A DNA stretch of 64,000 nt, taken from Saccharum officinarum (lineage: Eukaryota > Streptophyta > Magnoliopsida > Poales > Poaceae). Both the position numbers and the translations under genes were made by a program. Shown in pieces: positions 48,357 through 60,325 of this stretch (the first letter of the stretch is position 1; every line of letters starts with the position of its first letter). The notes under the pieces were generated by a model that saw nothing but the letters and a program-made list of their open reading frames with translations, had not been told where the DNA came from and searched no databases. The stretch covers positions 90,320,401-90,384,400 of the forward strand of contig CM036162.1 of NCBI GenBank assembly GCA_020631735.1, in the 5' to 3' direction.

Positions 48357-49929
48357 GTTGGCGCACCAGGTAGGGGATCGCTGCGTGCCAACGTCGCTTT
48401 CTCGCCTTTTTTCCTGGATGGCTGACCCCGAACGCCATATTCCGTTGGCCATGGTGATCTGGTTCGGGAGTTTAGAGTTCATGTCGCTTGGCTATGGCTA
48501 CGATATGGTCCTACTTCCACCCAGGCACCCAACCGATGAGGACTATGAGCTCTCCCAGCCCGGGGAGCAATCCGCCGGTACCATCGCTCTAGGCGGGCGC
48601 GGGCCGCCCAACGACGACGAGCCTGGTACAACCACCGTCTTCACCTTGCGGAGGGTGATGGGATCCCCCGGTCCGGCACCCCCCAGCCAGGCGCCGGCCT
48701 AGATCTCCTTGTGGAAGGTTTAGGTAGGACGAGCTTGACTGAGGGTAACATGCCGACGGAGAATCCCACCGCTCCCCCGTCCGGTGAAACACCACTGTCC
48801 GGAGCATCCATTTCGGCACGGGCAGCAACATCTCCATCACCATTCCCGTTTGGGCTAGACTCGGCTGCCCGGGTATACGCATCTTCCGTGAGCACTCGCA
48901 TGAGTGCTTATGAGGAACTCCCGGGCACCATCTACGCTCCACTCTGGACCTCGTTGCATCCACACCGGCTTCTGATTATCGGGACTCTACAGAGACACCG
49001 GAAACAGAGCCCCATGTGACTGCTTCTCAACATCGCAACCCCAGTGACGATTTGCAACGGCCACACATTCCCCCGTCATATTACTACTTTGGCGCTCCTA
49101 ACTCTGACTCGGCTGACGACACCTATGATCCGACCCGCGAATGCTTCAACATCGATGTTGAAAGCACTTCGGAATCAGAGGACGAAGAGCCAGTCGAAGG
49201 AAGGCACACGCCACCTCATGTCGAGCTTCCTACTGAGCGAGACGACCCTCAGTTCCTTGCGGATCAAGGAACGCAGCTCGAGCAGATTCGTGAGTTGCAG
49301 GATAGGCTCGACGAGGAACGGGAAAACCTGGATCTACTCCTACAAACCCTCGAGCGTGAGCGTGCAGAACGCACACTTGGCGGAAGAGCTCGCGAGAGAG
49401 CTCGTGACGTCAACCGTCGCATCAACGAGGACCGGGTGGTCGACCCCCCGTTTTCGCTCGAGCTAGCCAGAACGTCGTCGCCGCCGCCATGCCCCTCCGC
49501 AACATGCCCGAGCCATCAAACCCCGACGCCTGTCGGGCTCGAGATGAAATCCGAGAACTCCTCGAGACCGCCGCCATGCAGCAGGCCGAGAGCTCTGCCT
49601 CGAGGCGACGCGAGGCAGCCTCGGAGCGGATCATCGAGCCCTCCCGACAGGAGAGAGAAGCCTCGGTTCACCCCGAGCCTGCCCGGTGAAACCGGGTAGC
49701 TCCGGCCCCTGAGCCCACCACCAACGACCACGAGCCTCGAGACACCCGTGGCAACATCGTCGAGCGCCGCAAGCGCAAGCACGGTGACGGCGTGCCTCGA
49801 GGCTACCACGTCCACAGGGGCGGACGCTACGACAGTTCGGAAGATCGTAGCCCTTCACCCGAGCCCCCGGGTCCTCGGGTCTTCAGTAAGGCTATCCGTG
49901 AGACGGTGCTCCTGGCTCGGTTTTGCCCC

Positions 49930-50780
49930 CCATGACTCTCACCAAGTACAACGGCGAAACCAAACCCGAACTTTGGCTCGCCGATTTCTGCTTGGCGTGT
50001 CATCTGGGCGGGGCCACCGACGACCGGGTCATCATTCGACAACTCCCCCTGTTCCTCTCCGACACCGCCCGAGCCTAGCTCGAGGATCTCCTACCTCGAT
50101 AGATCCACGACTGGGACAATCTCGTAAGGGTGTTTGAGGGAAATTTCAAGGGGACCTACGTGCGCCCCGGCAACTCGTGGGACCTCCGGAGCTGCAAGCA
50201 GAAACTAGGTGAATCCCTCTGGGATTACATCCGGCGCTTCTCCTGGCAGCGTACTGAGCTCCCCAACGTCACCGACTCCGACGTAATTATGGCCTTTCTC
50301 TCTGGCACCACCTGTAAGGAGTTGGTCCAAGAATTGGGCCGTAACACTCCACTCACTGCCAACGGGTTGATGGACATTGTCACCAACTTCACCGCCGGCG
50401 AGGAGGCGGTTGGTGCAATCTTTGGTGGCGACCTAGAAAGGGGAAGCAGAAGATCGACGATCCCGCGAGCTCCACCCGGGGCTCCAAGAGAAACAACCGC
50501 AAGAAGAAGAAAGGCCAGCAGGGCAAGCTCGAGGCCCCGGCCGACGAGCTCGTCGCTGCTACCGAGCACAAGAAGCCTCGAGCCCCCCGGTGGGGCATCC
50601 TCGACAAAATGCTCAAAGAGCCATGTCCCTACCATAAGGGACCCACTAACCATAACCTCGAAGACTGTTATATGCTTCGCAGGTACTTTGGGGGTGCTGG
50701 TGTCAAGAAGGACGACAAGGAGGACCCTAAGAGTGACGACAAGGACGGGGGATTCCCCGAGATCCACGACTGCTTCATGA
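49930..50780 (+). pseudogene. Gypsy Gag (retrotransposon gag domain), with stops
   Basis: The capsid region reads TKYNGETKPELWLADFCLAC, then IIRQLPLFLSDTARA, VFEGNFKGTYVRPGNSWDL and LWDYIRRFSWQRTELPNV. TAG codons at 50076-50078 and 50100-50102 stand where Trp and Gln are expected. N-terminal Gag-leader frames at 48421-49700 (acidic, with a coiled coil near 49270-49400) belong to the same polyprotein but are broken by frame changes. Confidence 0.8.
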
Positions 50781-51199
50781 TCTACGGAGGGCCCTCGACC
50801 CGCCTCTCGGCGCGCCAGCACAAGCGAGAATGGCGTGAGGTTTTCTCCGTACAAACGGCAGTCCCCCGCTTCCTTGATTGGTCTGCGGTGGCCATCACTT
50901 TCGACCATGACGACCACCCAGACTACGTCCCCAACCCGGGAGTCTATCCGCTCGTTGTTGACCCCATCATCGCCAACACACGCCTCACCAAGGTGCTCAT
51001 GGACGGCGGAAGCAGCCTCAACATCATCTACTCCCAGACCCTTGACCTTCTGGGGGTCAAGAGAGCGCGCCTCCAACCTAGCGTCGGGGGCTTCCACGGA
51101 GTCGTGCCAGGGAAACGGGCGGAACCCCTCGACGGGTCGATCTACCTGTTTGTTTTGGCACACAGGCCAACTTCCGTGGAACGTACCACGCTATCCTAG
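50609..51199 (+). pseudogene. Gag zinc-finger tail and aspartic protease of the Gypsy element
   Basis: MLKEPCPYHKGPTNHNLEDC is the Cys/His region typical of this lineage. The protease active site is VLMDGGSSLNIIY. The next segment (MAIPNYTYLKLKMPGPNGVI, from 51223) continues towards RT in another frame and ends at a TAG, 51523-51525, followed by EAVLVDFLRANVDIFAWSPS. Confidence 0.8.
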
Positions 51200-51531
51200 G
51201 GCGCCCATGCTACGCCAGGTTCATGGCAATCCCGAACTACACCTACCTCAAGCTCAAGATGCCAGGCCCAAACGGTGTCATCACTGTAGGGCCATCATAT
51301 GAACATGCCTACGAGTGCGACGTCGAGTGCATCGAGCATGGCGAGGCTGTTTTGGAGTCGGCGATCTTGGCTGCAGACCTCGACGGCCTCGCCAATGCGA
51401 TTCCCGACCCAAAACGCCATGCCGGCAGCTTCGAGCCCATGGAAGATGTCAAACTCGTACCCCTCGACCCCACTGATCCTAAGGGAAAGGCGCTAAACGT
51501 TAGCACCACCCTCGATCCTAAATAGGAAGCA

Positions 51532-52123
51532 GTGCTCGTTGACTTTCTCCGCGCAAACGTCGACATCTTTGCGTGGAGTCCCTCGGATATGCCGAGCATA
51601 CCCAGGGAAGTCGCCGAGCACGCCTTGGAAATCCGGGCCGGATCCAAACCGGTGAAGCATATCCTCGGTCCTGTGGAGCTTAAGAACAATGCCGAGTCGA
51701 GCCACGGGGTTCACTCCATTCTTCTAAGACTATGGGTCTGAGGCTATGCTCCCAACTGATATAGAATATAGATCCCCAAGGTTGAAGGCCTACAACGAAA
51801 GAAATAACGACACCACAAGACAGGACGCCCTCGACCAGCTCGAGGAAGCCTGAGATGTGGCTCTGTTGCATTCTGCCAGGTACCAGCAGGGTCTCCGACG
51901 CTACCACGACAGACACGTCCGCAAGCGTGACCTCAACGTCGGTGACTTGGTGCTACGGCGGAACCAGAACATCAAGGGACGGCACAAGCTCACACCACCA
52001 TGGGAAGGGTCATACATCATCGCAAAAGTACTAAAGCCGGGCACCTACAAGCTATCCAACGAGAAGGGTGAAATCCTCACCAACGCTTGGAACATTGAAC
52101 AGCTACGTCGCTTCTTTCCTTAA
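51532..52123 (+). pseudogene. Deletion junction: RT N-terminal remnant fused to integrase C-terminus
   Basis: The RT leader (NVDIFAWSPSDMPSIPREVA) passes near 51690-51750 directly into DYGSEAMLPTDIEYRSPRLK, the end of integrase. It continues with the C-terminal DNA-binding part (RYHDRHVRKRDLNVGDLVLR; WEGSYIIAKVLKPGTYKL) to TAA at 52121-52123. More than 2 kb of normal pol is missing. TGA at 51851-51853 replaces a likely CGA. Confidence 0.8.
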
Positions 52124-52805
52124 AAAGCCTCGAGGCTCTGTAGTTTCTTTTTCGTCAATAAAGAATACAACGATGTTCAAACTTTCGTTTCACAATGAGG
52201 AAGGATCGACTCTACACTCCCAGAATCGACCCTCCCTCGGGGGCTACAAGGGGGGAACCCCCCAGTCCCCGAAAAAACTTATGCTCTTTTTTAAATTTAA
52301 GAACCGCTTCTTAGATCGACTTCGCTGCAAGAGCACCCTAAGGTTCGAAAGGGCTCTCGAGTCAGGAGTATCACCTACGCCTCCAAGGCTACGGTACCTC
52401 CACTCACCCCTCACACCTTTTAGAGGTGCGACTTCACGCTAGGGAGATCTAAATAACGGTTCCTAACTTTGAAAAAGAACATACCCCCTGTCGCTTAGAT
52501 CAGGCTCTCACACGATTTACAAGGCCGTAACATCACCCTGAAGCTCGAGGGCAGTTGAGCCGTGAGATCACTTACGCCCCCGAGGCTACGGTACCTCCAC
52601 TCGCTCCCTTATGCCAAAGGATGCAACTGCGTGCTAAGTAAATCACGCGAGAACACGATCCAAGCGATAAAGGGAAGAAAAACTCGAATAAAACTAAATT
52701 AACCACGAACCGGTTTATGTTTCGAGTTCTTAGGGCCTTCGAGGCCACCACGACCAAAATTCAAAATACTAACTTATTACATGGGCCTTCATGCCCAGAT
52801 TTGGC

Positions 52806-55800
52806 TCACAGGCCCTCATCGTCAGCAGGCGGAACCACCTCGGCTTCGAAAAGCGAGGCCAGACGGCTTCCAGGCTCTTCCGCGGCTTCAATCAGCTCCA
52901 GGCAGGCATCCTCGTTCTCCTCGTCTGTCTGATCCGGGTCTGTGATGAAGCCATCAGCGATGAGCTTCATGTCGAACACAAACCCTGAACGGACGACGGC
53001 CAGCGCCCTCTTTACGCCGTGATGGAGGTCGTCCCGTATCTTCTCCCGGGCAAGGTGGCCCAGCGCCACCATCCAACGGACGAAGGAGTTCCCCGGAACA
53101 TCTTCCCCGGTGTCGGCATCGGGCTCGACCCCCAGGCCGTCACACACGGTGGTGATCGCGCCCTGGAGCAGCTGGGTCCTCTAGATCTCGGCTTCAAGGA
53201 GGCTCTGGAAGGAGTTGGCAGAAGATTGGGCCTCTCGATTCTCCCTCTCTAGCTCTGGAACACGATAAACAAATTAATACCCAACACGAGGCCCTCAACG
53301 TCGTGGCCGTAACAATCACACTTACCCTCGATATGGGTCTGCAGGCCCACGACCTCGTTGCGAAGCCCCCCGCACGTCCGCTCGAGCCCTAGGAGGGCAC
53401 TGTCCTTGTCACTGATGGTCGCCTTTAGCGCCTCGATCTCTTGCCGAGCAGACTCAAGAGCTGCATCCTTCTCTTGGACGGCTCCCTTTAGCGTCGTGAC
53501 CTTGTCCTTCAGAGCATCAGAACGACCGGTGGCCTGCTCGACCTCGACGTTAACGGCGTCGCGCTGACGGCTAACCCGGGAGACATCCTCCTCGAGCTCC
53601 TTCACCCGTCCCGATAGGGGCTCGAGATCCCTGCGAGCCTGGGCAGCCTCCTCCTGAGCCTTGTCCATGTCAGTACGCATCATGGCTTTGGCCGCCCAAG
53701 CCTGCATCGCCTCCTGTTTCACCACCGCGTATGCGACGCGCAGCTCAGCCATTTCGGCGTTCCGATCGGAAAGCCGTTTCTGGGCCTCCTCGACCAGGAC
53801 CCATTGCTGAGATAGCATGGCCCACACGCCACTCTCATCCCGGATGAAGAGTGACTTGCGGCGGGAGTACTCCTTCAGCTCCTGAACGTAATCCGAAAAA
53901 ACCGAAAAGGTTAAAAAGCCGAGGGAAAAAGACACCAAGAAAACCACGGAGAAAGCCGACAGGTCGATCATACCTCGGTGGCATCCCGCGTACTCCGCAC
54001 GGCCTCGGACGCCACTCCGAGCAACCGATCAAGGTGCCGATGGACGCCCTCGAGGTACTCCCATTGGTGCACTTCATCTTTGTCGTTCAGGACGAAGATG
54101 GGCTCGGCGTCGGGGTTCACGGCGTCCCTAAACTGGAGGGACGGCCCCCCCACCTCGGTATCTCCGTCTCTGCCCGCGCTATCGCCAACGCGGCGATGTC
54201 GGGCCATGACGATGACGACCCGGCCGGGGAGTCTCCCGGTCCCGCGGAAGGACCGACCTCGCCCGCAGCTCCCGCCTCTCCAACGGCCGTCGAGGCACCG
54301 GCCCGATCCGCGGCCTCCCCCCCCTCGACCCCCATCACTTGTTTCCCTTTGTCAAGGGGGGTGTCGTCGAGGGTAAGGTCCACGGTCATGGGTGCCCGCC
54401 CTCCTAAGGGAACTGGCCCCTCAACCGCCGGCGCCTCCGGAGCCGGCGCCTCGACCGACGACGGCTCCGGTACCGGCGCCTCGACCGTTGGCGCCCCCGG
54501 AGCCGACGCCTCTTCTTCTAGTGCTCCGATCAGGGGCTCGACCGTCCCGCCCTCCACCGTACCCGCTGGCTCCGCCGACGGGTCTTGCTGCGGCTGCGAC
54601 CCCCTCGCTAGGGCCGCCTCCTGCCCTGACGCCGATGCGACCTCCTCCATGGTCACGTCAGCACCCGCCCGCTCCACACCGCGGACGGGTGCCTCGCCCG
54701 TCATGACCTCGACGGTTGCCTTGGCCATCGCCAACGACCTGGGCCCCGCCTCGACCGCACCGGGCGCCACCATCTCCGCCAGTTCAGACCCCTCCACGGC
54801 AGGATTAGGGCCAGCAACCACCGTGGCATCCGCTGCCCCCTGCCATTGTCGCAGGCGCCCCTTCACGGCCTCGACATGCTGGACCTAGGCCGCATCCTGC
54901 TTCGTCGTCCGGTTAAGGACAACGGCGCTGGCCCGCAGCGACTTCACGGGGGTAGGCCCCATCGGCTCCGCCTTCCGCTTTAACCTGCAAAGTGAGAAGA
55001 AATGTCAGCCAATGGATCCAGAGAAAGGCAGAACAACCAAGCAGAAACGCTTACCCGGAAATCGGCACCAAGGGCCTCGACCCCGTGCGATCCGAGCCTC
55101 CTGGGGCGGCCGATTGTGGCCTCGCAGCAGCCCCACCAGCAGGCCAGGTACTCCTTGGGGCCCTGACCGACGCACCGCCCAGCGCCTTCTGTGCCTCCGA
55201 GGCCAGCTGGCCTCGGGTTCTCACGCCTACCGACACTGCCGCCGATGACGACGCCGGTACCGCCGTCCCAGCCCCTGCCCGAGCTTGTGGGGCCTAGGCT
55301 GGTGCGGGCATCCCCGTTGACCCCTCTTGCTAGGTCCGGGGTAAAACAGCCCCTCCCGTCGAGGGGCCCGTCTCCTTCTTCGTCTTCTCCTCCCCCCCGG
55401 ACGCCTCGATCATGATGACCGAGGAGGACGCCCCCTGATGGGCTCCAGTAGGGGGCGAATGTCGGGAAGGTCCCCCAGTCCGGTCGCGGTCTCATACCGC
55501 GACAGGGCGTCATCGTCTTCGTCGCTGCTGTCGTCGTCTTCCCCCGAGATCGTCTCGGAAGGTGACGACGCCAGGGGGACCCCGTCGACGGTCTGCTGGC
55601 GCCGGAGCTTCTTCAACGCCTCTGCCTCTTTGGCCTTGCGGATTGCCCGCTTCTTGGCCGTCTCCTTGGTTTGCTTCTTCTTGGAGGCATGCTGACGTCG
55701 AGCCTCCCGGGCGGGCCGGTCCTCTGGGACTAGCGGACGCGTTTCCCGCAGCGCCGACAAATCCTACGCGCCGGCCTCGACCAAATCAGCAAAATCCAAA

Positions 55801-56760
55801 AATAAATGAAATTAGCAAACATACTAGCCCTAAAATACGTACCACGGGCTCGAACCCTTCGGTAGGTCTCATAGGGACCTGGTTGGCCTCCTCCACCTTG
55901 AAGTTCCCAACCATCCGGCGCGCTCGCCGGAGGACCTCCTCGAGGGCAAGGGATTCGTGGGACATCCGGGTCCCCTCCAGAGATGCCTCCGGAGTCATCT
56001 GGTCGAGGCGGAGACGACGCCGGCATAGCGGCATCACTCTGTGGCGATGGAAGGCCGCGGCCACCGCCGCAGCCGTCAAGCCCCGAAGGCGAAGCTGCTG
56101 CAGCGCCGCCAGCAGCGGGTCCAGGCGCGGCTTCTTGGCTTCCGGCACTCCGTACATCCAGCGATCCTCTCGAGCGGTCAGCACGCGGCCGGTGTACCTC
56201 GGCAACTGATTTTCATTGTTGTGGAGGTAGAACCAACCCTCGTGCCACCCGCTGTTCGAAGAGATGAGGCGAGCCGGGATGTACAGATCCGCCCGGCTCG
56301 ACCTCACCTGTAGGACGCAGCTCCCTACTCGAGCCACGCACAGGACGCCCTTCTCCCCCGCCTTCTTGGCGAAGAGCTCGACCTTGAAAAGGTGAAGCCA
56401 CAGGTTCCACTGCGGCTCCACCCCAAGGTAGCCCTCGCAGACCGCCGCGAAGATGGTGGCCAGCGCGACGGCGTTGGGGGCAAGGTGGTGAAGCTCCACC
56501 TGGTAGTAGCGGAGGAGCGCGCGCATGAAGACGGACGCCGGCACGCCAAACCCCCGCTCGTGGAAGCAGACGAAGCTCACCACGTACCCTTCAGGGGGCA
56601 CCGACTCCCGGTGGGCAGGAGGCGGCGCGATCCACTCCGGCTGCGACCGGCTCGTCCTTGGCCGCAGCAGCCTGTCCTCGACCAACTCTTCCAACCTCCT
56701 CTCCATCACCGAGGAGGCGGCCCAGTCGTCGGCGGGGAGGATCTGGCTCTTTCCTGCCAT
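52806..56760 (-). pseudogene. Antisense multi-exon gene of the Gypsy element (putative gypsy-type transposon domain)
   Basis: Minus strand, from ATG 56760. The first exon (to about 55843, donor GTACGT) encodes SYVSFVCFHERGFG-like sequence: YVVSFVCFHERGFGVPASVF, ALLRYYQVELHHLAPNAV, then SNSGWHEGWFYLHNN. I recall this as the 'putative gypsy type transposon' domain (Pfam PF04195). Next come a basic then acidic exon (55766-55410), an Ala/Pro/Glu-rich segment with VDLTLDDTPLDKGKQV (54979-53990), a long coiled coil (53900-53330) and a C-terminal acidic exon ending at 52806. Antisense genes at this position are known in Tat-type elements such as maize Grande. The function is unknown. A few stops suggest decay. 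Confidence 0.75.
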
Positions 56761-57174
56761 CGGTGCTGTCGGAAGGGGGGTGGACGGAGAGGATGCAGTG
56801 GCGGCAGCGACGCGGGCGGAGAGCGCAATAAGGCAAGGATTGTCTGAGGCAGAAGATTGCAAGAGCGCAAGGGACCGGTGGGGAACGCGGGCCCCTAGGC
56901 CTTGATTTTATATGCCTAGGCGAAAGCCCAACGGCCGCGCGAAAAGGTAGGAATAGTTTCCCGCATTAAATGCGCCCACCTAACCGTTTCCTTACATCTC
57001 GTAGGAATTGGGCACGTGGCCGTCCCCCACGTCATAACCGTACGCCATGTCGCCCACTACCGCGCCGATCTCGCCTCCCCTCCTAAAAAGACGCGCCCGG
57101 CTAACGGGCAGGGAAGGGATCCGCGGACGGATATTCTCAGATACCTGGAAAACGGGCCCCGAGCCTGGTATGAG

Positions 57175-58140
57175 CCTCGAGGGAGCGGAAGCTGGCCCTC
57201 GACCAGGGTTCAACAGCTGCCCTCGAGCAACAGAGTTAGGGACGACCAGGGGTGTGCCCGTACATGGCTAGGGCTCGAGCCATGCTCTCGAGGCACCCTA
57301 GGACGTATTCGAGGCCAAAGGAGAAGGTTGACGTAGGAATCCCCTCGGGGGAGGCACCGAGCCCTCGAATCCTGTCGCAGGGAATCGAGATCCACACGAC
57401 CACTTCTTGGCATCTTTGAGAGCGCCTCCGGGCCACTAGCCGACCCCTAACAACTGGGGCACGGGCTCTCACTCGAATTCCCCCGCTAGCAGCTCACCGG
57501 AGATCGTCGGAACTCGCCCAAACAGGGGTAGTACGGCGTTCCCCACCCCTCCTCCTCCTTCCTGAAGGAGGAGCATGAGGGTCGCACAGCAAAAGATGGC
57601 TGAGACTCTGATCAACCTCGTGCACGCAAGGCTCGGGGGCTCGACCACAGAAACCTAAACCTTGAGGGATCGAAAGCTGGCCCTCGACCAGGGTTCGACA
57701 GCTGCCCTCGAGTAACAGAGTTAGGGACGACCAAGGGTGCGCCCGTACATGGCCAGGGCTCGAGCCACGCTCTCGAGGCACCCCAGGACGTATTCGAGGC
57801 CGAAGGAGGAGGTCCACATAGGAATCCCCTCGGGGGAGGCACCAAGCCCTCGAATCCTGTCGCAGGGAATCGAGATCCACACGACCACTTCTTGGCATCT
57901 TTGAGAGCGCCTCCGGGCCACTAGCCAACCCCTAACGACTGGGGCATGGACTCTCACTCGAATTCCCCTGTTAGCAGCTCGTCGGAGAGCGTCGGAACTC
58001 GCCTAAACAGGGGTAGTACGGCGTTCCCCACCCCTCCTCCTCCTTCCTGAAGGAGGAGCGTGAGGGTCGCACAGCAAAAGATGGTCGGGACTCTGATCAA
58101 CCTCATGCGCGCGAGGCTCGGGGGCTTGACCGCAACAAAT
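57175..58140. repeat. 485-bp tandem duplication in the 3' region of the Gypsy element
   Basis: Two copies, 57175-57659 and 57660-58140, share blocks such as GCTGGCCCTCGACCAGGGTT and CCTCCTCCTCCTTCCTGAAG. Differences are scattered, mostly C/T and G/A. Confidence 0.92.
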
Positions 58141-58323
58141 CATTCCCCGATAAAATGAATACAAGACCTCGGAGGAGTCTCAACACTCCACCGAGGCCTC
58201 GGGGGCTACACCCGGCGGGTGCGCTCGCGCGCCCCCACCGGAAAAAATCACGACGCTACGACTCCAGTTCAAACAAACCTCTAGGAGAGTGATCACACAC
58301 TCACCCAAAGGCTCGGGGGCTAC

Positions 58324-59462
58324 TGTCGGTACCAACAGTACGGGGGTACCCACATCCATCGCTAATAAAAAACCAAAACGACTGAAACCGCAATAGAAGG
58401 CAGCCCGCCTCGACCGCGTATCCAGTCCGCCTCGTACGAGGCCCGCTCGACGGGGCGCCTCGACCGCGCTCCGGCTCCGACTCGTACGAGGCCCGCTCGA
58501 CGAGGTGCCTCGACCGCGCCCCATCCCGTACAGCAAGGTATCTCGACGGCGCTCCGACCCGCGCGAGGCTCGTCCGCCCACTGGGAAAAACTCTGACTCG
58601 CGTGAGCCCAGGTCGAGCGCCTTGACTCCTTCTCTTTACCTACCCAGGACAAAAGCCATAGCATTTAATGCGGTTACCTACTACCACCTACCGGCATGGC
58701 TGCGGCCAGGATCGACGTGGGAACAATGCCCGTGTCAGATCTCACTGTTTTACCGCCCATCCCGTGATGGGAGGTGAAAACCGTCACTGTACCCACCTTA
58801 CCACGCACTGTTTACCATCAATCACCCTCGAGGGAGGATAAGACAAGGCCCGTTCTCTGCAATCTCGGGGATTCGGCCTTATCCATCCGGTCTCAACCCG
58901 GCCTCGACCCAACCTCGATGCTCGGCACAGCTCAACGGCAAGGGAAGGACGGTGTGGCATGGCGCTCCAGGTCATTTCGCCGTCTCGTCTCCCACGACGC
59001 CATGGTGTCCAGGGATGGCCGGCCATTCCCAGAGCACGTCGCTACGGTCAGCTCAATAGGAATCGACAAAACATCACCTCAAGGCTCCCCGTCGTCTTGG
59101 CCTCCTCTCGCCCTATAAAAGGGCAGGCCAGGGTTCTACAACGAGGAGGGACAACGAAGAAATACAAGAGACAACAGGCAAGACGCAAGATAGAGATCGA
59201 TATCTCAAGCAATCACCCTTGTCCTCTTTTTCCTCTCTTTGAGACTTGGGCTCGACGCCCTCTCTCACATGCTTGTAACCCCTACACGAGCACTTTGGTG
59301 CAAGGAAATACAAACTTCTCCCCCCTCCCCGCTGGACGTAGGGCCTTTTTTTTGCCCGAACCAAGATAAACCCCCGTGTGTTCTCCTTGCATCACCATCC
59401 AGGAAAGAGACACGCGGCATTTACTCGTTGGTTTAGGACCCCCTCGGGTCCAAACACCGACA
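58324..59462 (+). repeat. 3' LTR of the Gypsy element
   Basis: Starts TGTCGGTACCAACAGTACGG after the polypurine-like GGCTCGGGGGCTAC, and ends CCAAACACCGACA. It is 1139 bp, against 1134 bp for the 5' LTR. Confidence 0.95.
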
Positions 59463-60172
59463 CATATGGCTCTAAATCATTCATAATTTCAATACTATTG
59501 GAGGCACGGATTCCATCTCCAATCTAAACTTGAGCATCAGCTGGAGGAGCACTCTCATTATCGAGAACGTCTCATGCAACATAGCCACAAATAAGAGGAG
59601 ATGATAAGAAAAGTGGATGAAAAGAAGAGACTTAAGCTACAAAGATAAAACGATGCCTAATTGACACTTACTCGGATGATTCTGTGTCAAAGGGATCTCC
59701 TAAAGAGGATGTGCCAATCATTGGGGGCAGATTGGGCATCGAGAACGGTAGACGGAACCTCTGCATCCACATCACGTTTCGGGACGGGAGGGTCAAAGTA
59801 TGCCTGCTCACCCATTGTCGGGGAGAACCCAAGAGGGATGGGATCAACTAGCACCCAATGCACAACCACGTCCAAACTTTGGAACTGGCTCTTCATAGCC
59901 GATCTCACATAGTTCTCCCACTGATCTACACACCCTATTGGGATCATCTTCCTTAGCATGTTGGGAGGGAAACCTAGGTGAAGTACACCCTCAACTATGA
60001 TGCCATCATCTCCATGGCAATGTATCTCCTCGCGAGCCCTTGTAGTCAACTCACTAAATGATGGCTTCTTATTGAATAGCACAGGCACACTTTGCATGTC
60101 AACAAACTCAACATATCCATAGCGATCTCGTTCCACAGTGCTTCCATGATATATGCTCACTAGGTTGTCCAT
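59463..60172 (-). pseudogene. MURA-type MULE transposase, N-terminal part
   Basis: Minus strand from ATG 60172: MDNLVSIYHGSTVERDRYGY, then FVDMQSVPVLFNKKPSFSE, typical of MURA N-termini in grasses. After an intron or frame change the last part reads GDGIRASNSIEIMNDLEPYV up to the Gypsy insertion at 59462. It continues at 47222 with YEIARAVDSDDDRHIGEL. TAG at 59526-59524 interrupts it. Only the retrotransposon separates the two halves. Confidence 0.85.
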
Positions 60173-60325
60173 CTAGTTCAAAAATATAACGAAACACAAT
60201 TCCTTTACTCCAATATAAATAAAACATACTAAGTACAAGGTCTCTGATACATAAAAAGTAAATACTAAGTACTACTAACTACTAAGTACTCATAACTAAT
60301 AACTACTACTAAATGCTAAGTACTA

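Larger units (their letters stand above)
47223..59462 (+). mobile_element. Tat-lineage Gypsy LTR retrotransposon, internally deleted, 12.2 kb
   Basis: The LTRs are 47223-48356 and 58324-59462, and the exact target duplication CATAT lies at 47218-47222 and 59463-59467. Gag and protease precede a truncated start of RT, which is joined directly to the C-terminal end of integrase. RT, RNase H and the integrase core are therefore missing. A minus-strand multi-exon gene and a 485-bp tandem duplication fill the 3' part. The first 310 bp of the LTRs differ at about eleven positions, nearly all transitions, so the insertion is not recent. It disrupts the MULE transposase. Confidence 0.92.

Noticed and set aside
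47990..48360. Open frames in both LTRs of the Gypsy element (also 58959-59369)
   Set aside because: Both copies are within LTRs after a TATA-like box. They are leader sequence, not conserved coding regions.
50225..51163. 312-codon minus-strand open frame
   Set aside because: It lies opposite gag and protease, whose sense frames carry clear motifs. The antisense product is a compositional shadow.
53851..54888. 345-codon plus-strand open frame rich in Pro, Ser and Thr
   Set aside because: It is opposite the antisense gene of the Gypsy element, which has the coherent domain order. This frame reflects GC-rich codon bias.
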